A DNA stretch of 64,000 nt from Gemmatimonadota bacterium (GTDB lineage Bacteria > Gemmatimonadota > Gemmatimonadetes > Gemmatimonadales > GWC2-71-9): positions 48,200 to 112,199 of the forward strand of contig JANYLJ010000002.1 of assembly GCA_025357945.1 (NCBI GenBank), written 5' to 3'. The position numbers and the translations under genes were made by a program. Positions 47,278-54,631 of the stretch are shown here, in pieces. The notes beneath the pieces were generated by a model, which worked only from the letters and a program-made list of their open reading frames with translations, had not been told where the DNA came from and made no database searches. Within the stretch, counting starts at the first letter, position 1. Every line of letters starts with the position of its first letter.

Positions 47278-49545
47278 ATGCGCTGTGCAGTCCTGTTTCT
47301 CATCTTCGCCGCGTCACCGCTCGGCGCGCAGTCCCCCCTTGTTTCCGCCGACTCCGCGCTGACGGTCGGCCATCCCTGGCGTGCATCACAACTGTTGGCG
47401 CCGTTGCTCGCCGCTCCTGCCACGCGAACGCCCGAGGTCGTCGTCCTCGCCGCGCGCGCCGCGGCCGCGTGGGAGGGGTGGTCGTCGGTGCGCCGCCTCC
47501 TCGAGCACGAAAGCTGGCTCGACACCCGCTTTGATCGACTCGGCCGCCGCCTCCTCGCCGCAGCCGACCTTGCGGAGTTCCGGAACCCCGAGGCAGTGGT
47601 GAACGCTCGCGCGGCCACAATCCCCGACAGCGGTCGCAGCATCGAAGAACAGGGAAAGCGACTGGTCCTGCTCGCGCGCGCCTATGACCGGCTCGACCTG
47701 CTCGACTCGGCCGCCGCCAGCTACCGTCGCGCCGCCACACTGCTCCCCGACCTCGCCGATTGGCTGGCCCTCCGCGCGGCTGGTGTGACGCGCGACTCAA
47801 CACTTCGTGCGTCGCTCTACGCCAGCGTCGCGTTGCCGGCAGCGCGACCGCGAATTCCGTGGACCGAAGCCCTCGCGCGGGATCGCAGCAACGACTTCGA
47901 CGCGGCTGCCGCGCGCTATGAACAACTCGGCGCTGTCGTCGCGGCGACCAGGGTCCGGTGGCGCGGCGCGCCGACCGATTCCGCGCGCCGGGAAGTCGCC
48001 GCGCGTTTCGTGGAGTTGATGCGTTCCGTGACGGCAACGCCGGAGTGGCGCGACGCCCTGGACCTGAGCCGCCAGATCGACCTGCCGTTCAGCCACGACG
48101 ATCGCCTCGTCGTCGCGCGCCACGCGGCTACCGTCGGCAGACCGCAGGACGCCGGCGACCAATTCGCTCGTGCGGCGCGGGAAGCGCCGCTCTCGCCGGC
48201 CGATCGCGTCGCGTACGGAACCGCGTTGGGCGCCGTGTCGCGATGGACCGACGCGGCCGACGTGTTCGCCGGCGTTGTTGAGCCCCGGTTCGCTGGACGT
48301 GCCGCCTACTATCACGCCCGCGCCCTGCTGCGCAACGGGCAGCAGGACGCCGCGATTCCCGCACTCCGGCAAGTGGTACGCCGCTTTCCGACCGACACCT
48401 TCGCTGCGGCGACCGCGCTCCACCTGTTGGCCGATTTGGCAGTCGACGCGGGTGAAGTCGATTCAGCCCGACGCAACTATCTCAAGCTGGCAGCACGATA
48501 CCCGTCGAGCGCGCTGCGGTCGCACGCCATCCTCCTCGCCGCCCTGATCGCATTCGAAACCGGCAAGCCGGAAACAGCGGCGCGCGAATTGTCCGCCGCC
48601 CTGGAAGCGCATCTGGTAGCGAACGAGGTCGATGCCTCGCGCTACTGGCTGGCCCGCGCCCGGATGTCGATGGGCGACTCCGCCGCCGCGCGAGCCACAT
48701 GGCGCGATCTCGTGATCCGCGGACCGGAGAACTACTACGCCGTGCGCGCCGCCGCCCGACTCGACACGATGCCGTGGAACACCCTGACGTTGGCGCCGAT
48801 CGTTCCACCCGATTCACTCGACGGTGTCTTCGCGCGGGCGCAGCGGCTGGACCAGCTGGGATTGGATACGGAAGCAAAGTTCGAACGCGACCGCGTCGCC
48901 GCCGAGGCGAAGGGCCTCGCGGCCAAACGGGTGGGTGAGGCGTTTCTGGTGCGGGGATTCCCGTCCCGCGCGACGGCACTCGCCGCACGCGCCAACGCGG
49001 CCGGAGCGGTCAGGGATGCAACGCTCTGGCAGCTGATGTATCCGCTGCCGTTCGCGGTGCCGCTTCGCGAGACAGCGGACCGCGAGCACGTCGACCCGCT
49101 CCTCGTCGCCGCGGTGATCAAGCAGGAATCGGGTTTCGAGCCGCACGCCACCTCGCGCACCGACGCGCGTGGTCTCATGCAGGTGGAACCGTCGACCGGC
49201 CGCGATCTGGCGCAGGCGCTCAGCTTCCCGGATTTCGATCCCGCACTACTCTGGATCCCACCGGTCAATCTGGCATTGGGCATCCATCACTACGCGACCG
49301 GTCTGGCGCGCTATCCCGAGGTGATCAGGGGTCTCGCGGCCTACAACGCCGGTACCACGCGAGTCGATCGTTGGAGCACATCACCGCTCAACGGCCAGCT
49401 CCGCCCGGCCGAGCATGCGCGCGATCCGCTCGACGACGTGGACATCTTCGTCGAGCGGATTCCGTTCGTGGAGACGCGGGACTACGTCAGGGCGATTGTA
49501 CGCAACCAAGCGGTGTATCGGATGATCTATGGCGACAAGAGGTGA
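47278..49545 (+). CDS. Lytic transglycosylase with TPR-like superhelix (Slt70 type)
   Basis: A 755-residue periplasmic peptidoglycan-cleaving enzyme. The signal peptide is CAVLFLIFAASPLGAQ. About 550 residues of helical, TPR-like repeats follow (YRRAATLLPDLADW, YDRLDLLDSAAASY, YLKLAARYPSSALRSHA), forming the doughnut-like domain of Slt70. The C-terminal SLT domain has the catalytic Glu617 in IKQESGFEPHA, then DARGLMQVEPSTGRDL, and AAYNAGTTRVDRW. A YVRAIVRNQAVYRMIYG tail completes the family pattern. It cleaves the MurNAc-GlcNAc bond to 1,6-anhydro products. Upstream, the long palindrome separates it from the symporter, so it is probably transcribed on its own. Confidence 0.94.
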   Translation: MRCAVLFLIFAASPLGAQSPLVSADSALTVGHPWRASQLLAPLLAAPATRTPEVVVLAARAAAAWEGWSSVRRLLEHESWLDTRFDRLGRRLLAAADLAEFRNPEAVVNARAATIPDSGRSIEEQGKRLVLLARAYDRLDLLDSAAASYRRAATLLPDLADWLALRAAGVTRDSTLRASLYASVALPAARPRIPWTEALARDRSNDFDAAAARYEQLGAVVAATRVRWRGAPTDSARREVAARFVELMRSVTATPEWRDALDLSRQIDLPFSHDDRLVVARHAATVGRPQDAGDQFARAAREAPLSPADRVAYGTALGAVSRWTDAADVFAGVVEPRFAGRAAYYHARALLRNGQQDAAIPALRQVVRRFPTDTFAAATALHLLADLAVDAGEVDSARRNYLKLAARYPSSALRSHAILLAALIAFETGKPETAARELSAALEAHLVANEVDASRYWLARARMSMGDSAAARATWRDLVIRGPENYYAVRAAARLDTMPWNTLTLAPIVPPDSLDGVFARAQRLDQLGLDTEAKFERDRVAAEAKGLAAKRVGEAFLVRGFPSRATALAARANAAGAVRDATLWQLMYPLPFAVPLRETADREHVDPLLVAAVIKQESGFEPHATSRTDARGLMQVEPSTGRDLAQALSFPDFDPALLWIPPVNLALGIHHYATGLARYPEVIRGLAAYNAGTTRVDRWSTSPLNGQLRPAEHARDPLDDVDIFVERIPFVETRDYVRAIVRNQAVYRMIYGDKR

Positions 49546-49565
49546 GAGGGGCGACATGGGTGGCG

Positions 49566-51653
49566 TTACTTCGCCGGCCCGTACTTGTTGTACCAGCTCA
49601 TCATGTAGAGCTGCGTGCGAATCCAGTTCGATGGCTTGGATGCCGTACCGTGATACTCGTCGGCAAACCGGAGCAGCATTGTCGGAACACCACGCATCTT
49701 GAGCGCGGCGTACAACTCTTCACTCTGCGGCATCGGCGTCCGCATGTCGAGGTCGCCCGTCATGATCAGCGTCGGCGTCTTGATATTGCCGGCGTACATG
49801 ATCGGCGAGAGTTTCAACCACGGTGCGGCGTCTTCCCAGAACGGGCGATCGAACATCGCGGCGCCGAAGAGCGGGACATCGGTCTGGCCCGCAAACGAAA
49901 TCCAGTCGATCACCGGGCAACGCACCGCTGCCGCGGCAAATCTGGTGGTGTGGCCCACGATCCAGCTCGACAGCACACCGCCGCCGCTGCAGCCGCCAAC
50001 GAACATCCGCGTGGTGTCCACCGAACCGCGGGCGATCGCCTCGTTCACGCCGGCCATCAGGTCGTCGTAGTCAACGCCGGGATACGCCTTGTCAATCGCG
50101 TTGCCGAACGCGCTGCCATAGCCGGTCGATCCACGCGGGTTCAGGTACAGCACCAGAAACCCCGACGCCGCAAAGTTCTGCAGTGATCCATCGAACCCTA
50201 CCGCGTACATCGCGTGCGGCCCACCGTGGATTTCCATGATCAGCGGATACTTCTTCGCCGGGTCAAATCCCGGCGGCTTCACGAGCCATCCCTGGATCCT
50301 GGCGTCGCCGCTCGATTGGACATCGACCTGTTCGACCTCGCCCAGCCGCATCCCCGCGAGGACCGCATCGTTGACATGGGTCAGCTGCATCAGGTCCCAG
50401 GGCTTCTTGAACGTGAACCGGATCACCTCGGCCGGCTGCTGGGGTGCGGAGCGCGTGGCCACGCCAATGCCTCCCTTGATCGACACCGACCCGAGCGCGA
50501 TCACATGCATTCCGTTCGATGCCGCCTTGACCGCCGGCGCTTTGCCCGTGAGCGACGCGGTCCAGATATTCACCACGCCATGGTCCTCGGCGGTGAAATA
50601 GATGGTCTCGTTGTCGGCCCACGTCACTGACGCCGGATCACGGTCGATCCCCGACGTGAGCAGGCGCCGCACTGTGCCGTCTGCATGCATCACGAAAAGG
50701 TCAGAACTGTGATAGGTGTCGCGTGTCTTGGCGAAGCCGGTGAATGCGACCCACCGGCCGTCCGGGGAGACCACCGGAGCGTGCCAGAACCCCGCGTCGG
50801 CAGTCAGCCGCCGCAACGTGCCGGACGCGACGTCAACCGCGTAGATGTTCGAGACCTGATACTCCCGATCGGCATCGGTCGCGTCGTTGCCGTCGGCCAC
50901 GATCGTCCTGCCGTCCGGCAGCCAGTCGAGCGCGGCTGGTCCCGGGATGCCGGCCCCTCGTGCCCCGATATTGAACGCACCGTGAGTCACCTGCCGCGGG
51001 ACACCCCCTTCGGCCGATACGACAAAGAGATGGATCCAGTCATCCGCGAGGAAGCCGACCCGATCGGCGCGATACTGCAGTCGATTGACCACGCGTGGAG
51101 GTGGTGTCCACTGCGCTCCCGCCGGTGCGTGAGGCATCGCTACGTTCCATGTGGCCGAGTCGGGAACCGGCATCGTGAACGCGAGCGACTTGCTGTCGGG
51201 CGACCAGCGAAAGGCGACCGGCGATCGCTCGCCGCGCGTCACCTGGATCGCGGCACCCTCGGCGTCCATGTAGCGCACCCATAATTGCGACTTGCCATCG
51301 ACCTCCGCGAGGTAGGCGATACGCGTCCCGTCCGGCGACCACTGCGCGCTGGAGCCTTTCACCAACTGACGCTGCCGCGACCCATCGGCCTCCATCTCCC
51401 AGAGCAGGCCGACCCAGGCGTCCTTCATCGGGTCGACGTGTGCGCGACTGAACACGATGTGGTTGCCATCGGGCGATATCCGAGGCGACGACACCCGCTC
51501 GATATCGAAATAGCGATCGACCGTAAACAGGCGGTTCTGCGCACTCGCACGAGTTGCGAGCACAATCGCTGTCATTCCGAACGCCGTGAGGGATCGGACC
51601 GCACGCGAAGCGATCCCTCGCTGCGCTCGGGATGACAAACCTTGAATCGTCAT
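49566..51653 (-). CDS. Exported S9-family prolyl oligopeptidase-like peptidase
   Basis: A 695-residue protein. After the signal peptide comes a seven-bladed beta-propeller (SPRISPDGNHIVFSRAH, WSPDGTRIAYLAEVDG, VVSPDGRWVAFTGFAK). The alpha/beta-hydrolase domain then shows PLIMEIHGGPHAMYAVG, LYLNPRGSTGYG, the nucleophile GGCSGGG (Ser near residue 553), TGDLDMRTP (Asp near 634) and ADEYHGT (His near 667). The start ATG overlaps the uridine-kinase TGA (ATGA), and GGAGG lies 6 nt upstream. Residues 6-28 of the signal peptide are encoded by a copy of the dispersed palindromic repeat. It cleaves peptides; specificity unknown. Confidence 0.93.
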   Translation of the reverse strand: MTIQGLSSRAQRGIASRAVRSLTAFGMTAIVLATRASAQNRLFTVDRYFDIERVSSPRISPDGNHIVFSRAHVDPMKDAWVGLLWEMEADGSRQRQLVKGSSAQWSPDGTRIAYLAEVDGKSQLWVRYMDAEGAAIQVTRGERSPVAFRWSPDSKSLAFTMPVPDSATWNVAMPHAPAGAQWTPPPRVVNRLQYRADRVGFLADDWIHLFVVSAEGGVPRQVTHGAFNIGARGAGIPGPAALDWLPDGRTIVADGNDATDADREYQVSNIYAVDVASGTLRRLTADAGFWHAPVVSPDGRWVAFTGFAKTRDTYHSSDLFVMHADGTVRRLLTSGIDRDPASVTWADNETIYFTAEDHGVVNIWTASLTGKAPAVKAASNGMHVIALGSVSIKGGIGVATRSAPQQPAEVIRFTFKKPWDLMQLTHVNDAVLAGMRLGEVEQVDVQSSGDARIQGWLVKPPGFDPAKKYPLIMEIHGGPHAMYAVGFDGSLQNFAASGFLVLYLNPRGSTGYGSAFGNAIDKAYPGVDYDDLMAGVNEAIARGSVDTTRMFVGGCSGGGVLSSWIVGHTTRFAAAAVRCPVIDWISFAGQTDVPLFGAAMFDRPFWEDAAPWLKLSPIMYAGNIKTPTLIMTGDLDMRTPMPQSEELYAALKMRGVPTMLLRFADEYHGTASKPSNWIRTQLYMMSWYNKYGPAK
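51571..51636. repeat. Short-form palindrome inside a coding region (copy 3)
   Basis: The left arm is GTCATTCCGAACG followed by a GTGAGGGATC end. The right arm in reverse complement is GTCATCCCGAGCG followed by GCGAGGGATC. Arms of about 25 nt pair with a few mismatches around a 16-nt centre. All 66 bp fall in the signal-peptide coding part of the S9 peptidase gene and are translated in frame without a stop. Confidence 0.78.
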
Positions 51654-52285
51654 GTCACACCTCCCCGTCTCCGCTGAAGTTCGAGCTGTACCCTTGCAAT
51701 GATCATCTCGATCGCGATCCGATTGTGGCCGCCCTCTGGCAGGATCACGTCGGCGTACCGCTTCGACGGCTCGACGAACTCGAGGTGCATCGGCCGCACC
51801 GTCGTGAGGTACTGCCGGATGACGTCCGCCATCGATCGTCCGCGCTCGACGACATCGCGCTCGAGCCGACGGATGAAGCGGACGTCGTCGGCCACATCGA
51901 CGTACACCTTGATGTCGAAGAGGTCGCGGAGTCGCTTGTCGGCAAAGAGCAGGATGCCGTCCACCAGCACAATCGCATTGGGCTCCACCCGCACGCGGCC
52001 CGGCGCGCGGGTGTGCGCGGCGAAGTCATAGGTGGGCTTCTCGATCGCCTCGCCGCGCGCCAATTGCTCGAGGTGCGCCACCAGCAGGTCGGCGTCGATC
52101 GAATCGGGGTGGTCGAAGTTGATCAGCTTGCGCTCGTCGAGCGTCAAGTGCGACAGGTCCTTGTAGTACCCGTCCTGGTCGAGAAACGCGGCGCTCACGT
52201 CCATCGCCTGCTGAATCGCGCGGGCGACCGTGGTCTTGCCTGAGCCGGAGCCGCCGACGACGCCGATGATGAGAGGTCTGCTCAT
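51650..52285 (-). CDS. udk: Uridine kinase
   Basis: A 211-residue P-loop kinase that phosphorylates uridine and cytidine in nucleoside salvage. The P-loop is GVVGGSGSGKTTVAR (residues 8-22). DQDGYYKDLSHLTLDER, NFDHPDSIDADLL, PTYDFAAHTR and VLVDGILLFADKRLRDLFD follow, as in bacterial Udk. The ATG at 52285 overlaps the stop of the beta-helix gene (ATGA) and is preferred over an upstream ATG. Its own TGA overlaps the S9 peptidase start. Why a salvage kinase is locked between two exported proteins is unclear. Confidence 0.95.
   Translation of the reverse strand: MSRPLIIGVVGGSGSGKTTVARAIQQAMDVSAAFLDQDGYYKDLSHLTLDERKLINFDHPDSIDADLLVAHLEQLARGEAIEKPTYDFAAHTRAPGRVRVEPNAIVLVDGILLFADKRLRDLFDIKVYVDVADDVRFIRRLERDVVERGRSMADVIRQYLTTVRPMHLEFVEPSKRYADVILPEGGHNRIAIEMIIARVQLELQRRRGGVT
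51660..51664 (-). promoter_or_regulatory. Shine-Dalgarno deciding the S9 peptidase start
   Basis: GGAGG on the minus strand, 6 nt before the ATG at 51653, lies in the last codons of the uridine kinase gene. With the ATGA overlap it supports 51653 as the start and argues against an internal ATG at 51575, so the repeat-derived residues belong to the protein. Confidence 0.75.
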
Positions 52286-54435
52286 TGAGGCACCCGTTCG
52301 ATGTCCAACCTGAGTTCGTACCAACCGTCGAGCTGAAGGTGCTCCACCCGGAAGCGATGCGCACCGGTCGCCAGGAACGGAGCTTCCTTCACGTGCGATT
52401 CACCTGGGGTCCAGTCGTCAAGCGCCAACTTGTCATCGATGTACACCCTCACCGCATCGTCCGCGATCGTGCGCAATAAATAGCGACCAGGCACGAGCGT
52501 CACCGTCGCAGTTGCCTGTGTGAGTACGTTCGCCGGCGGAATCGTCTTGCGCGGCGGACCGTACCAGGTGAGATCGAGCCGATTGGTGTCGAGCGTCGCG
52601 ATCGGTGCCGCCTGCAATGCACGCGAAATGGCTGCGGCGTCATTGCGAGGTGTTTTCGTCGAGTCGAACGGCACGAAGACGACATGCCAAGTTGCGGCTG
52701 GTATGTACCGATGCCACTCGAAGCGCACCGGCACGCCGGCCGCGACTCGTTCACCAAACGGTGTCGTGACAGCACTACCGCGGTATTCCAACTCGATCCG
52801 GAAATCCGTCTCACGCCCGGCCGCTGGCGTCACCGTGACCGTGTCTCCCACCCGGCCCGAGTCGGTCGGGAGGCTCGCAACTCCTTCGCGGGCAATGACA
52901 TGCCACCGCCCGGCGGGGCCGAGTACCCGCAGCCTCATCGGCTGCGCATCATCCCGCCCGACTGGCCAGAGCTTGGGACTCTTCCAGTCGTACGGCCCCA
53001 AGCCGTCCACGATGATTGTTGACCGACCGCGCCGGGCATCGCGCGGCAACATCGCGTCGATGCCGCCCGGCAGACGTGCGACACGATAGCGCGCCGGAAT
53101 CGGCTCCGCCGCCGCGGCTGTCGCCGTGACGAACGACCAACCAGTAGTATCACCGGTCGCCTTGTTGATCGTATCCACCTTGGCGAACGTGTTGCCGTCA
53201 ACGCGCGCCCGCAGCGTGTTGTCGAGTCGGAGTGCGACCCGGTTACCGCTGAAAGTGTTGCCGAGGATCACGTAATCGCGTGAGCGCGTGTCGCGGAACT
53301 TGGGATATCCCCAGTCGGACGGTTCGATCCGGTTCCACCAGAGGTGCACGGCGATCGTGTCGCCTTCGAACGTATTCCCCACGATGCGGTCATCCTGACC
53401 GTGTTCGATGGCGATCGCCTCGACGTTGCGGGCGAAGTGATTCCCCAGCACCACCGACTCGAACGCGTAGCCACCCCAGAGACCGTGCCAGCTCTCCTCG
53501 ATCCGGTTGGCGACAAACGCGTTACGGGAAAATGTTGCTTCCATGCCGTTCGTGGGGGCATACGAAAAGTCGTTGGCGTAGAACAGGTTGTCGTTCGCCC
53601 CGCCCTTCCCGGTGTCCATTGTCGACTGACCGGACCACAGGAAGAGCCCGTCGCCGGAGTGGGTCACCGAATTGAACGCCACAACATTGTTGCTGCTCTG
53701 CTCGTACATCAGCAGGCCAGCGGAGTCCTGGCCGCGGTTGAAGAAGCCGTGCGAGTATCCGCGCACGTTCCAGTCGATCCGGTTGTGCATCACCATGTTG
53801 CGTGACGCACGATACATTCCGACACCCAGACCCGAGTTGTACGAGAAGGTGTTGTTCCACACCCGCACGCCGGTCGAGCGGGTCATCAGCAGGCCGTTCA
53901 TCCCCTGCGTCACCCGGTTCCCCTTGACCTCCCCGATGGTCACATCGACGAGGTAGATCCCGGCGCCGTACCGCAGCCACTCGTCCTTCTCGTTCTGGTG
54001 ATAGTCGAGCCAGTCGGCCAGGGTCTCCTTGACGATGCCGCTGTAGAGCCGCGGCTTCCAGTTGTACGAAAGATCATTGTCGAGCAGCGTGAGGCGCGTG
54101 ACGCCGCGGGCCATGATGCCGTTCTTGTAGCCGCGCGCGTGCACGCCCTTCACCACGATACTGCGCCCGCCGTCAATACGGATCGCCGTGCCGTTGAATC
54201 GGTCGGGGTGTTCGCGATCGGCGGTGCCAATGAGTTCCACGCCGGTGAGGTCAAGCGTCACATCGGAGCCGCGCACGGTCAGCGCGGCACTGTCACCCGC
54301 CGGTGCGGCGTAGTGACCGGGACGGATCTTGATCGAACGGGTGATCACCATGCCGGGGGTGAACGGCACAACCGGACCGCGAGATTGTGCGGCAAGCGGT
54401 ACCGCAATCAGCAGGGCGAGCAGGAGGAGGCGCAT
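52282..54435 (-). CDS. Exported right-handed beta-helix protein (NosD/CASH type) with C-terminal PA14-like domain
   Basis: 717 residues. The signal peptide is MRLLLLALLIAVPLAAQ. Residues about 50-400 form parallel beta-helix coils with Asn-rich turns: IRIDGGRSIVVKGVHARGY, RVWNNTFSYNSGLGVGMY, NNVVAFNSVTHSGDGLFLW, ESVVLGNHFARNVEAIAIEH and RARVDGNTF. This is the NosD/pectate-lyase-like CASH fold used for carbohydrate or copper handling. The last ~110 residues (GRYLLRTIADDAVRVYIDDK, then HRFRVEHLQLDGWYELRLDI) resemble a PA14 carbohydrate-binding domain. No catalytic motif was identified and no nos genes are present. First gene of a coupled leftward unit with udk and the S9 peptidase. Confidence 0.82.
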   Translation of the reverse strand: MRLLLLALLIAVPLAAQSRGPVVPFTPGMVITRSIKIRPGHYAAPAGDSAALTVRGSDVTLDLTGVELIGTADREHPDRFNGTAIRIDGGRSIVVKGVHARGYKNGIMARGVTRLTLLDNDLSYNWKPRLYSGIVKETLADWLDYHQNEKDEWLRYGAGIYLVDVTIGEVKGNRVTQGMNGLLMTRSTGVRVWNNTFSYNSGLGVGMYRASRNMVMHNRIDWNVRGYSHGFFNRGQDSAGLLMYEQSSNNVVAFNSVTHSGDGLFLWSGQSTMDTGKGGANDNLFYANDFSYAPTNGMEATFSRNAFVANRIEESWHGLWGGYAFESVVLGNHFARNVEAIAIEHGQDDRIVGNTFEGDTIAVHLWWNRIEPSDWGYPKFRDTRSRDYVILGNTFSGNRVALRLDNTLRARVDGNTFAKVDTINKATGDTTGWSFVTATAAAAEPIPARYRVARLPGGIDAMLPRDARRGRSTIIVDGLGPYDWKSPKLWPVGRDDAQPMRLRVLGPAGRWHVIAREGVASLPTDSGRVGDTVTVTPAAGRETDFRIELEYRGSAVTTPFGERVAAGVPVRFEWHRYIPAATWHVVFVPFDSTKTPRNDAAAISRALQAAPIATLDTNRLDLTWYGPPRKTIPPANVLTQATATVTLVPGRYLLRTIADDAVRVYIDDKLALDDWTPGESHVKEAPFLATGAHRFRVEHLQLDGWYELRLDIERVPQ

Positions 54436-54558
54436 CCGGTAAACCTACATCGCGAAGCTTGCGTGAGCGGCGGAATCGGGTCGCAGGAGCTCGCGGCCAG
54501 AGCCGCGAGTTCGCCGGCGACAGTTGAGCGGCGCCCGCAGGGCCCAATGTGCGCACAA

Positions 54559-54610
54559 CCGAGGTCCTTCGACTGCGCAACGGCTCCGCCGTTGCTCCGC
54601 TCAGGATGAC
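54559..54610. repeat. Half-element of the long palindrome (copy 4)
   Basis: Read on the minus strand it is GTCATCCTGAGCG, GAG, the hairpin CAACGGC-GGA-GCCGTTG, then CGCAGTCGAAGGACCTCGG. It corresponds to one half of the 47120 element, with the same CAACGGC insert as that element's left half. No partner arm was found nearby. It lies just after the end of gcvP and may also serve as its 3' hairpin. Confidence 0.75.
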
Positions 54611-54631
54611 AATCCCCATCTCCCTTCTTCC

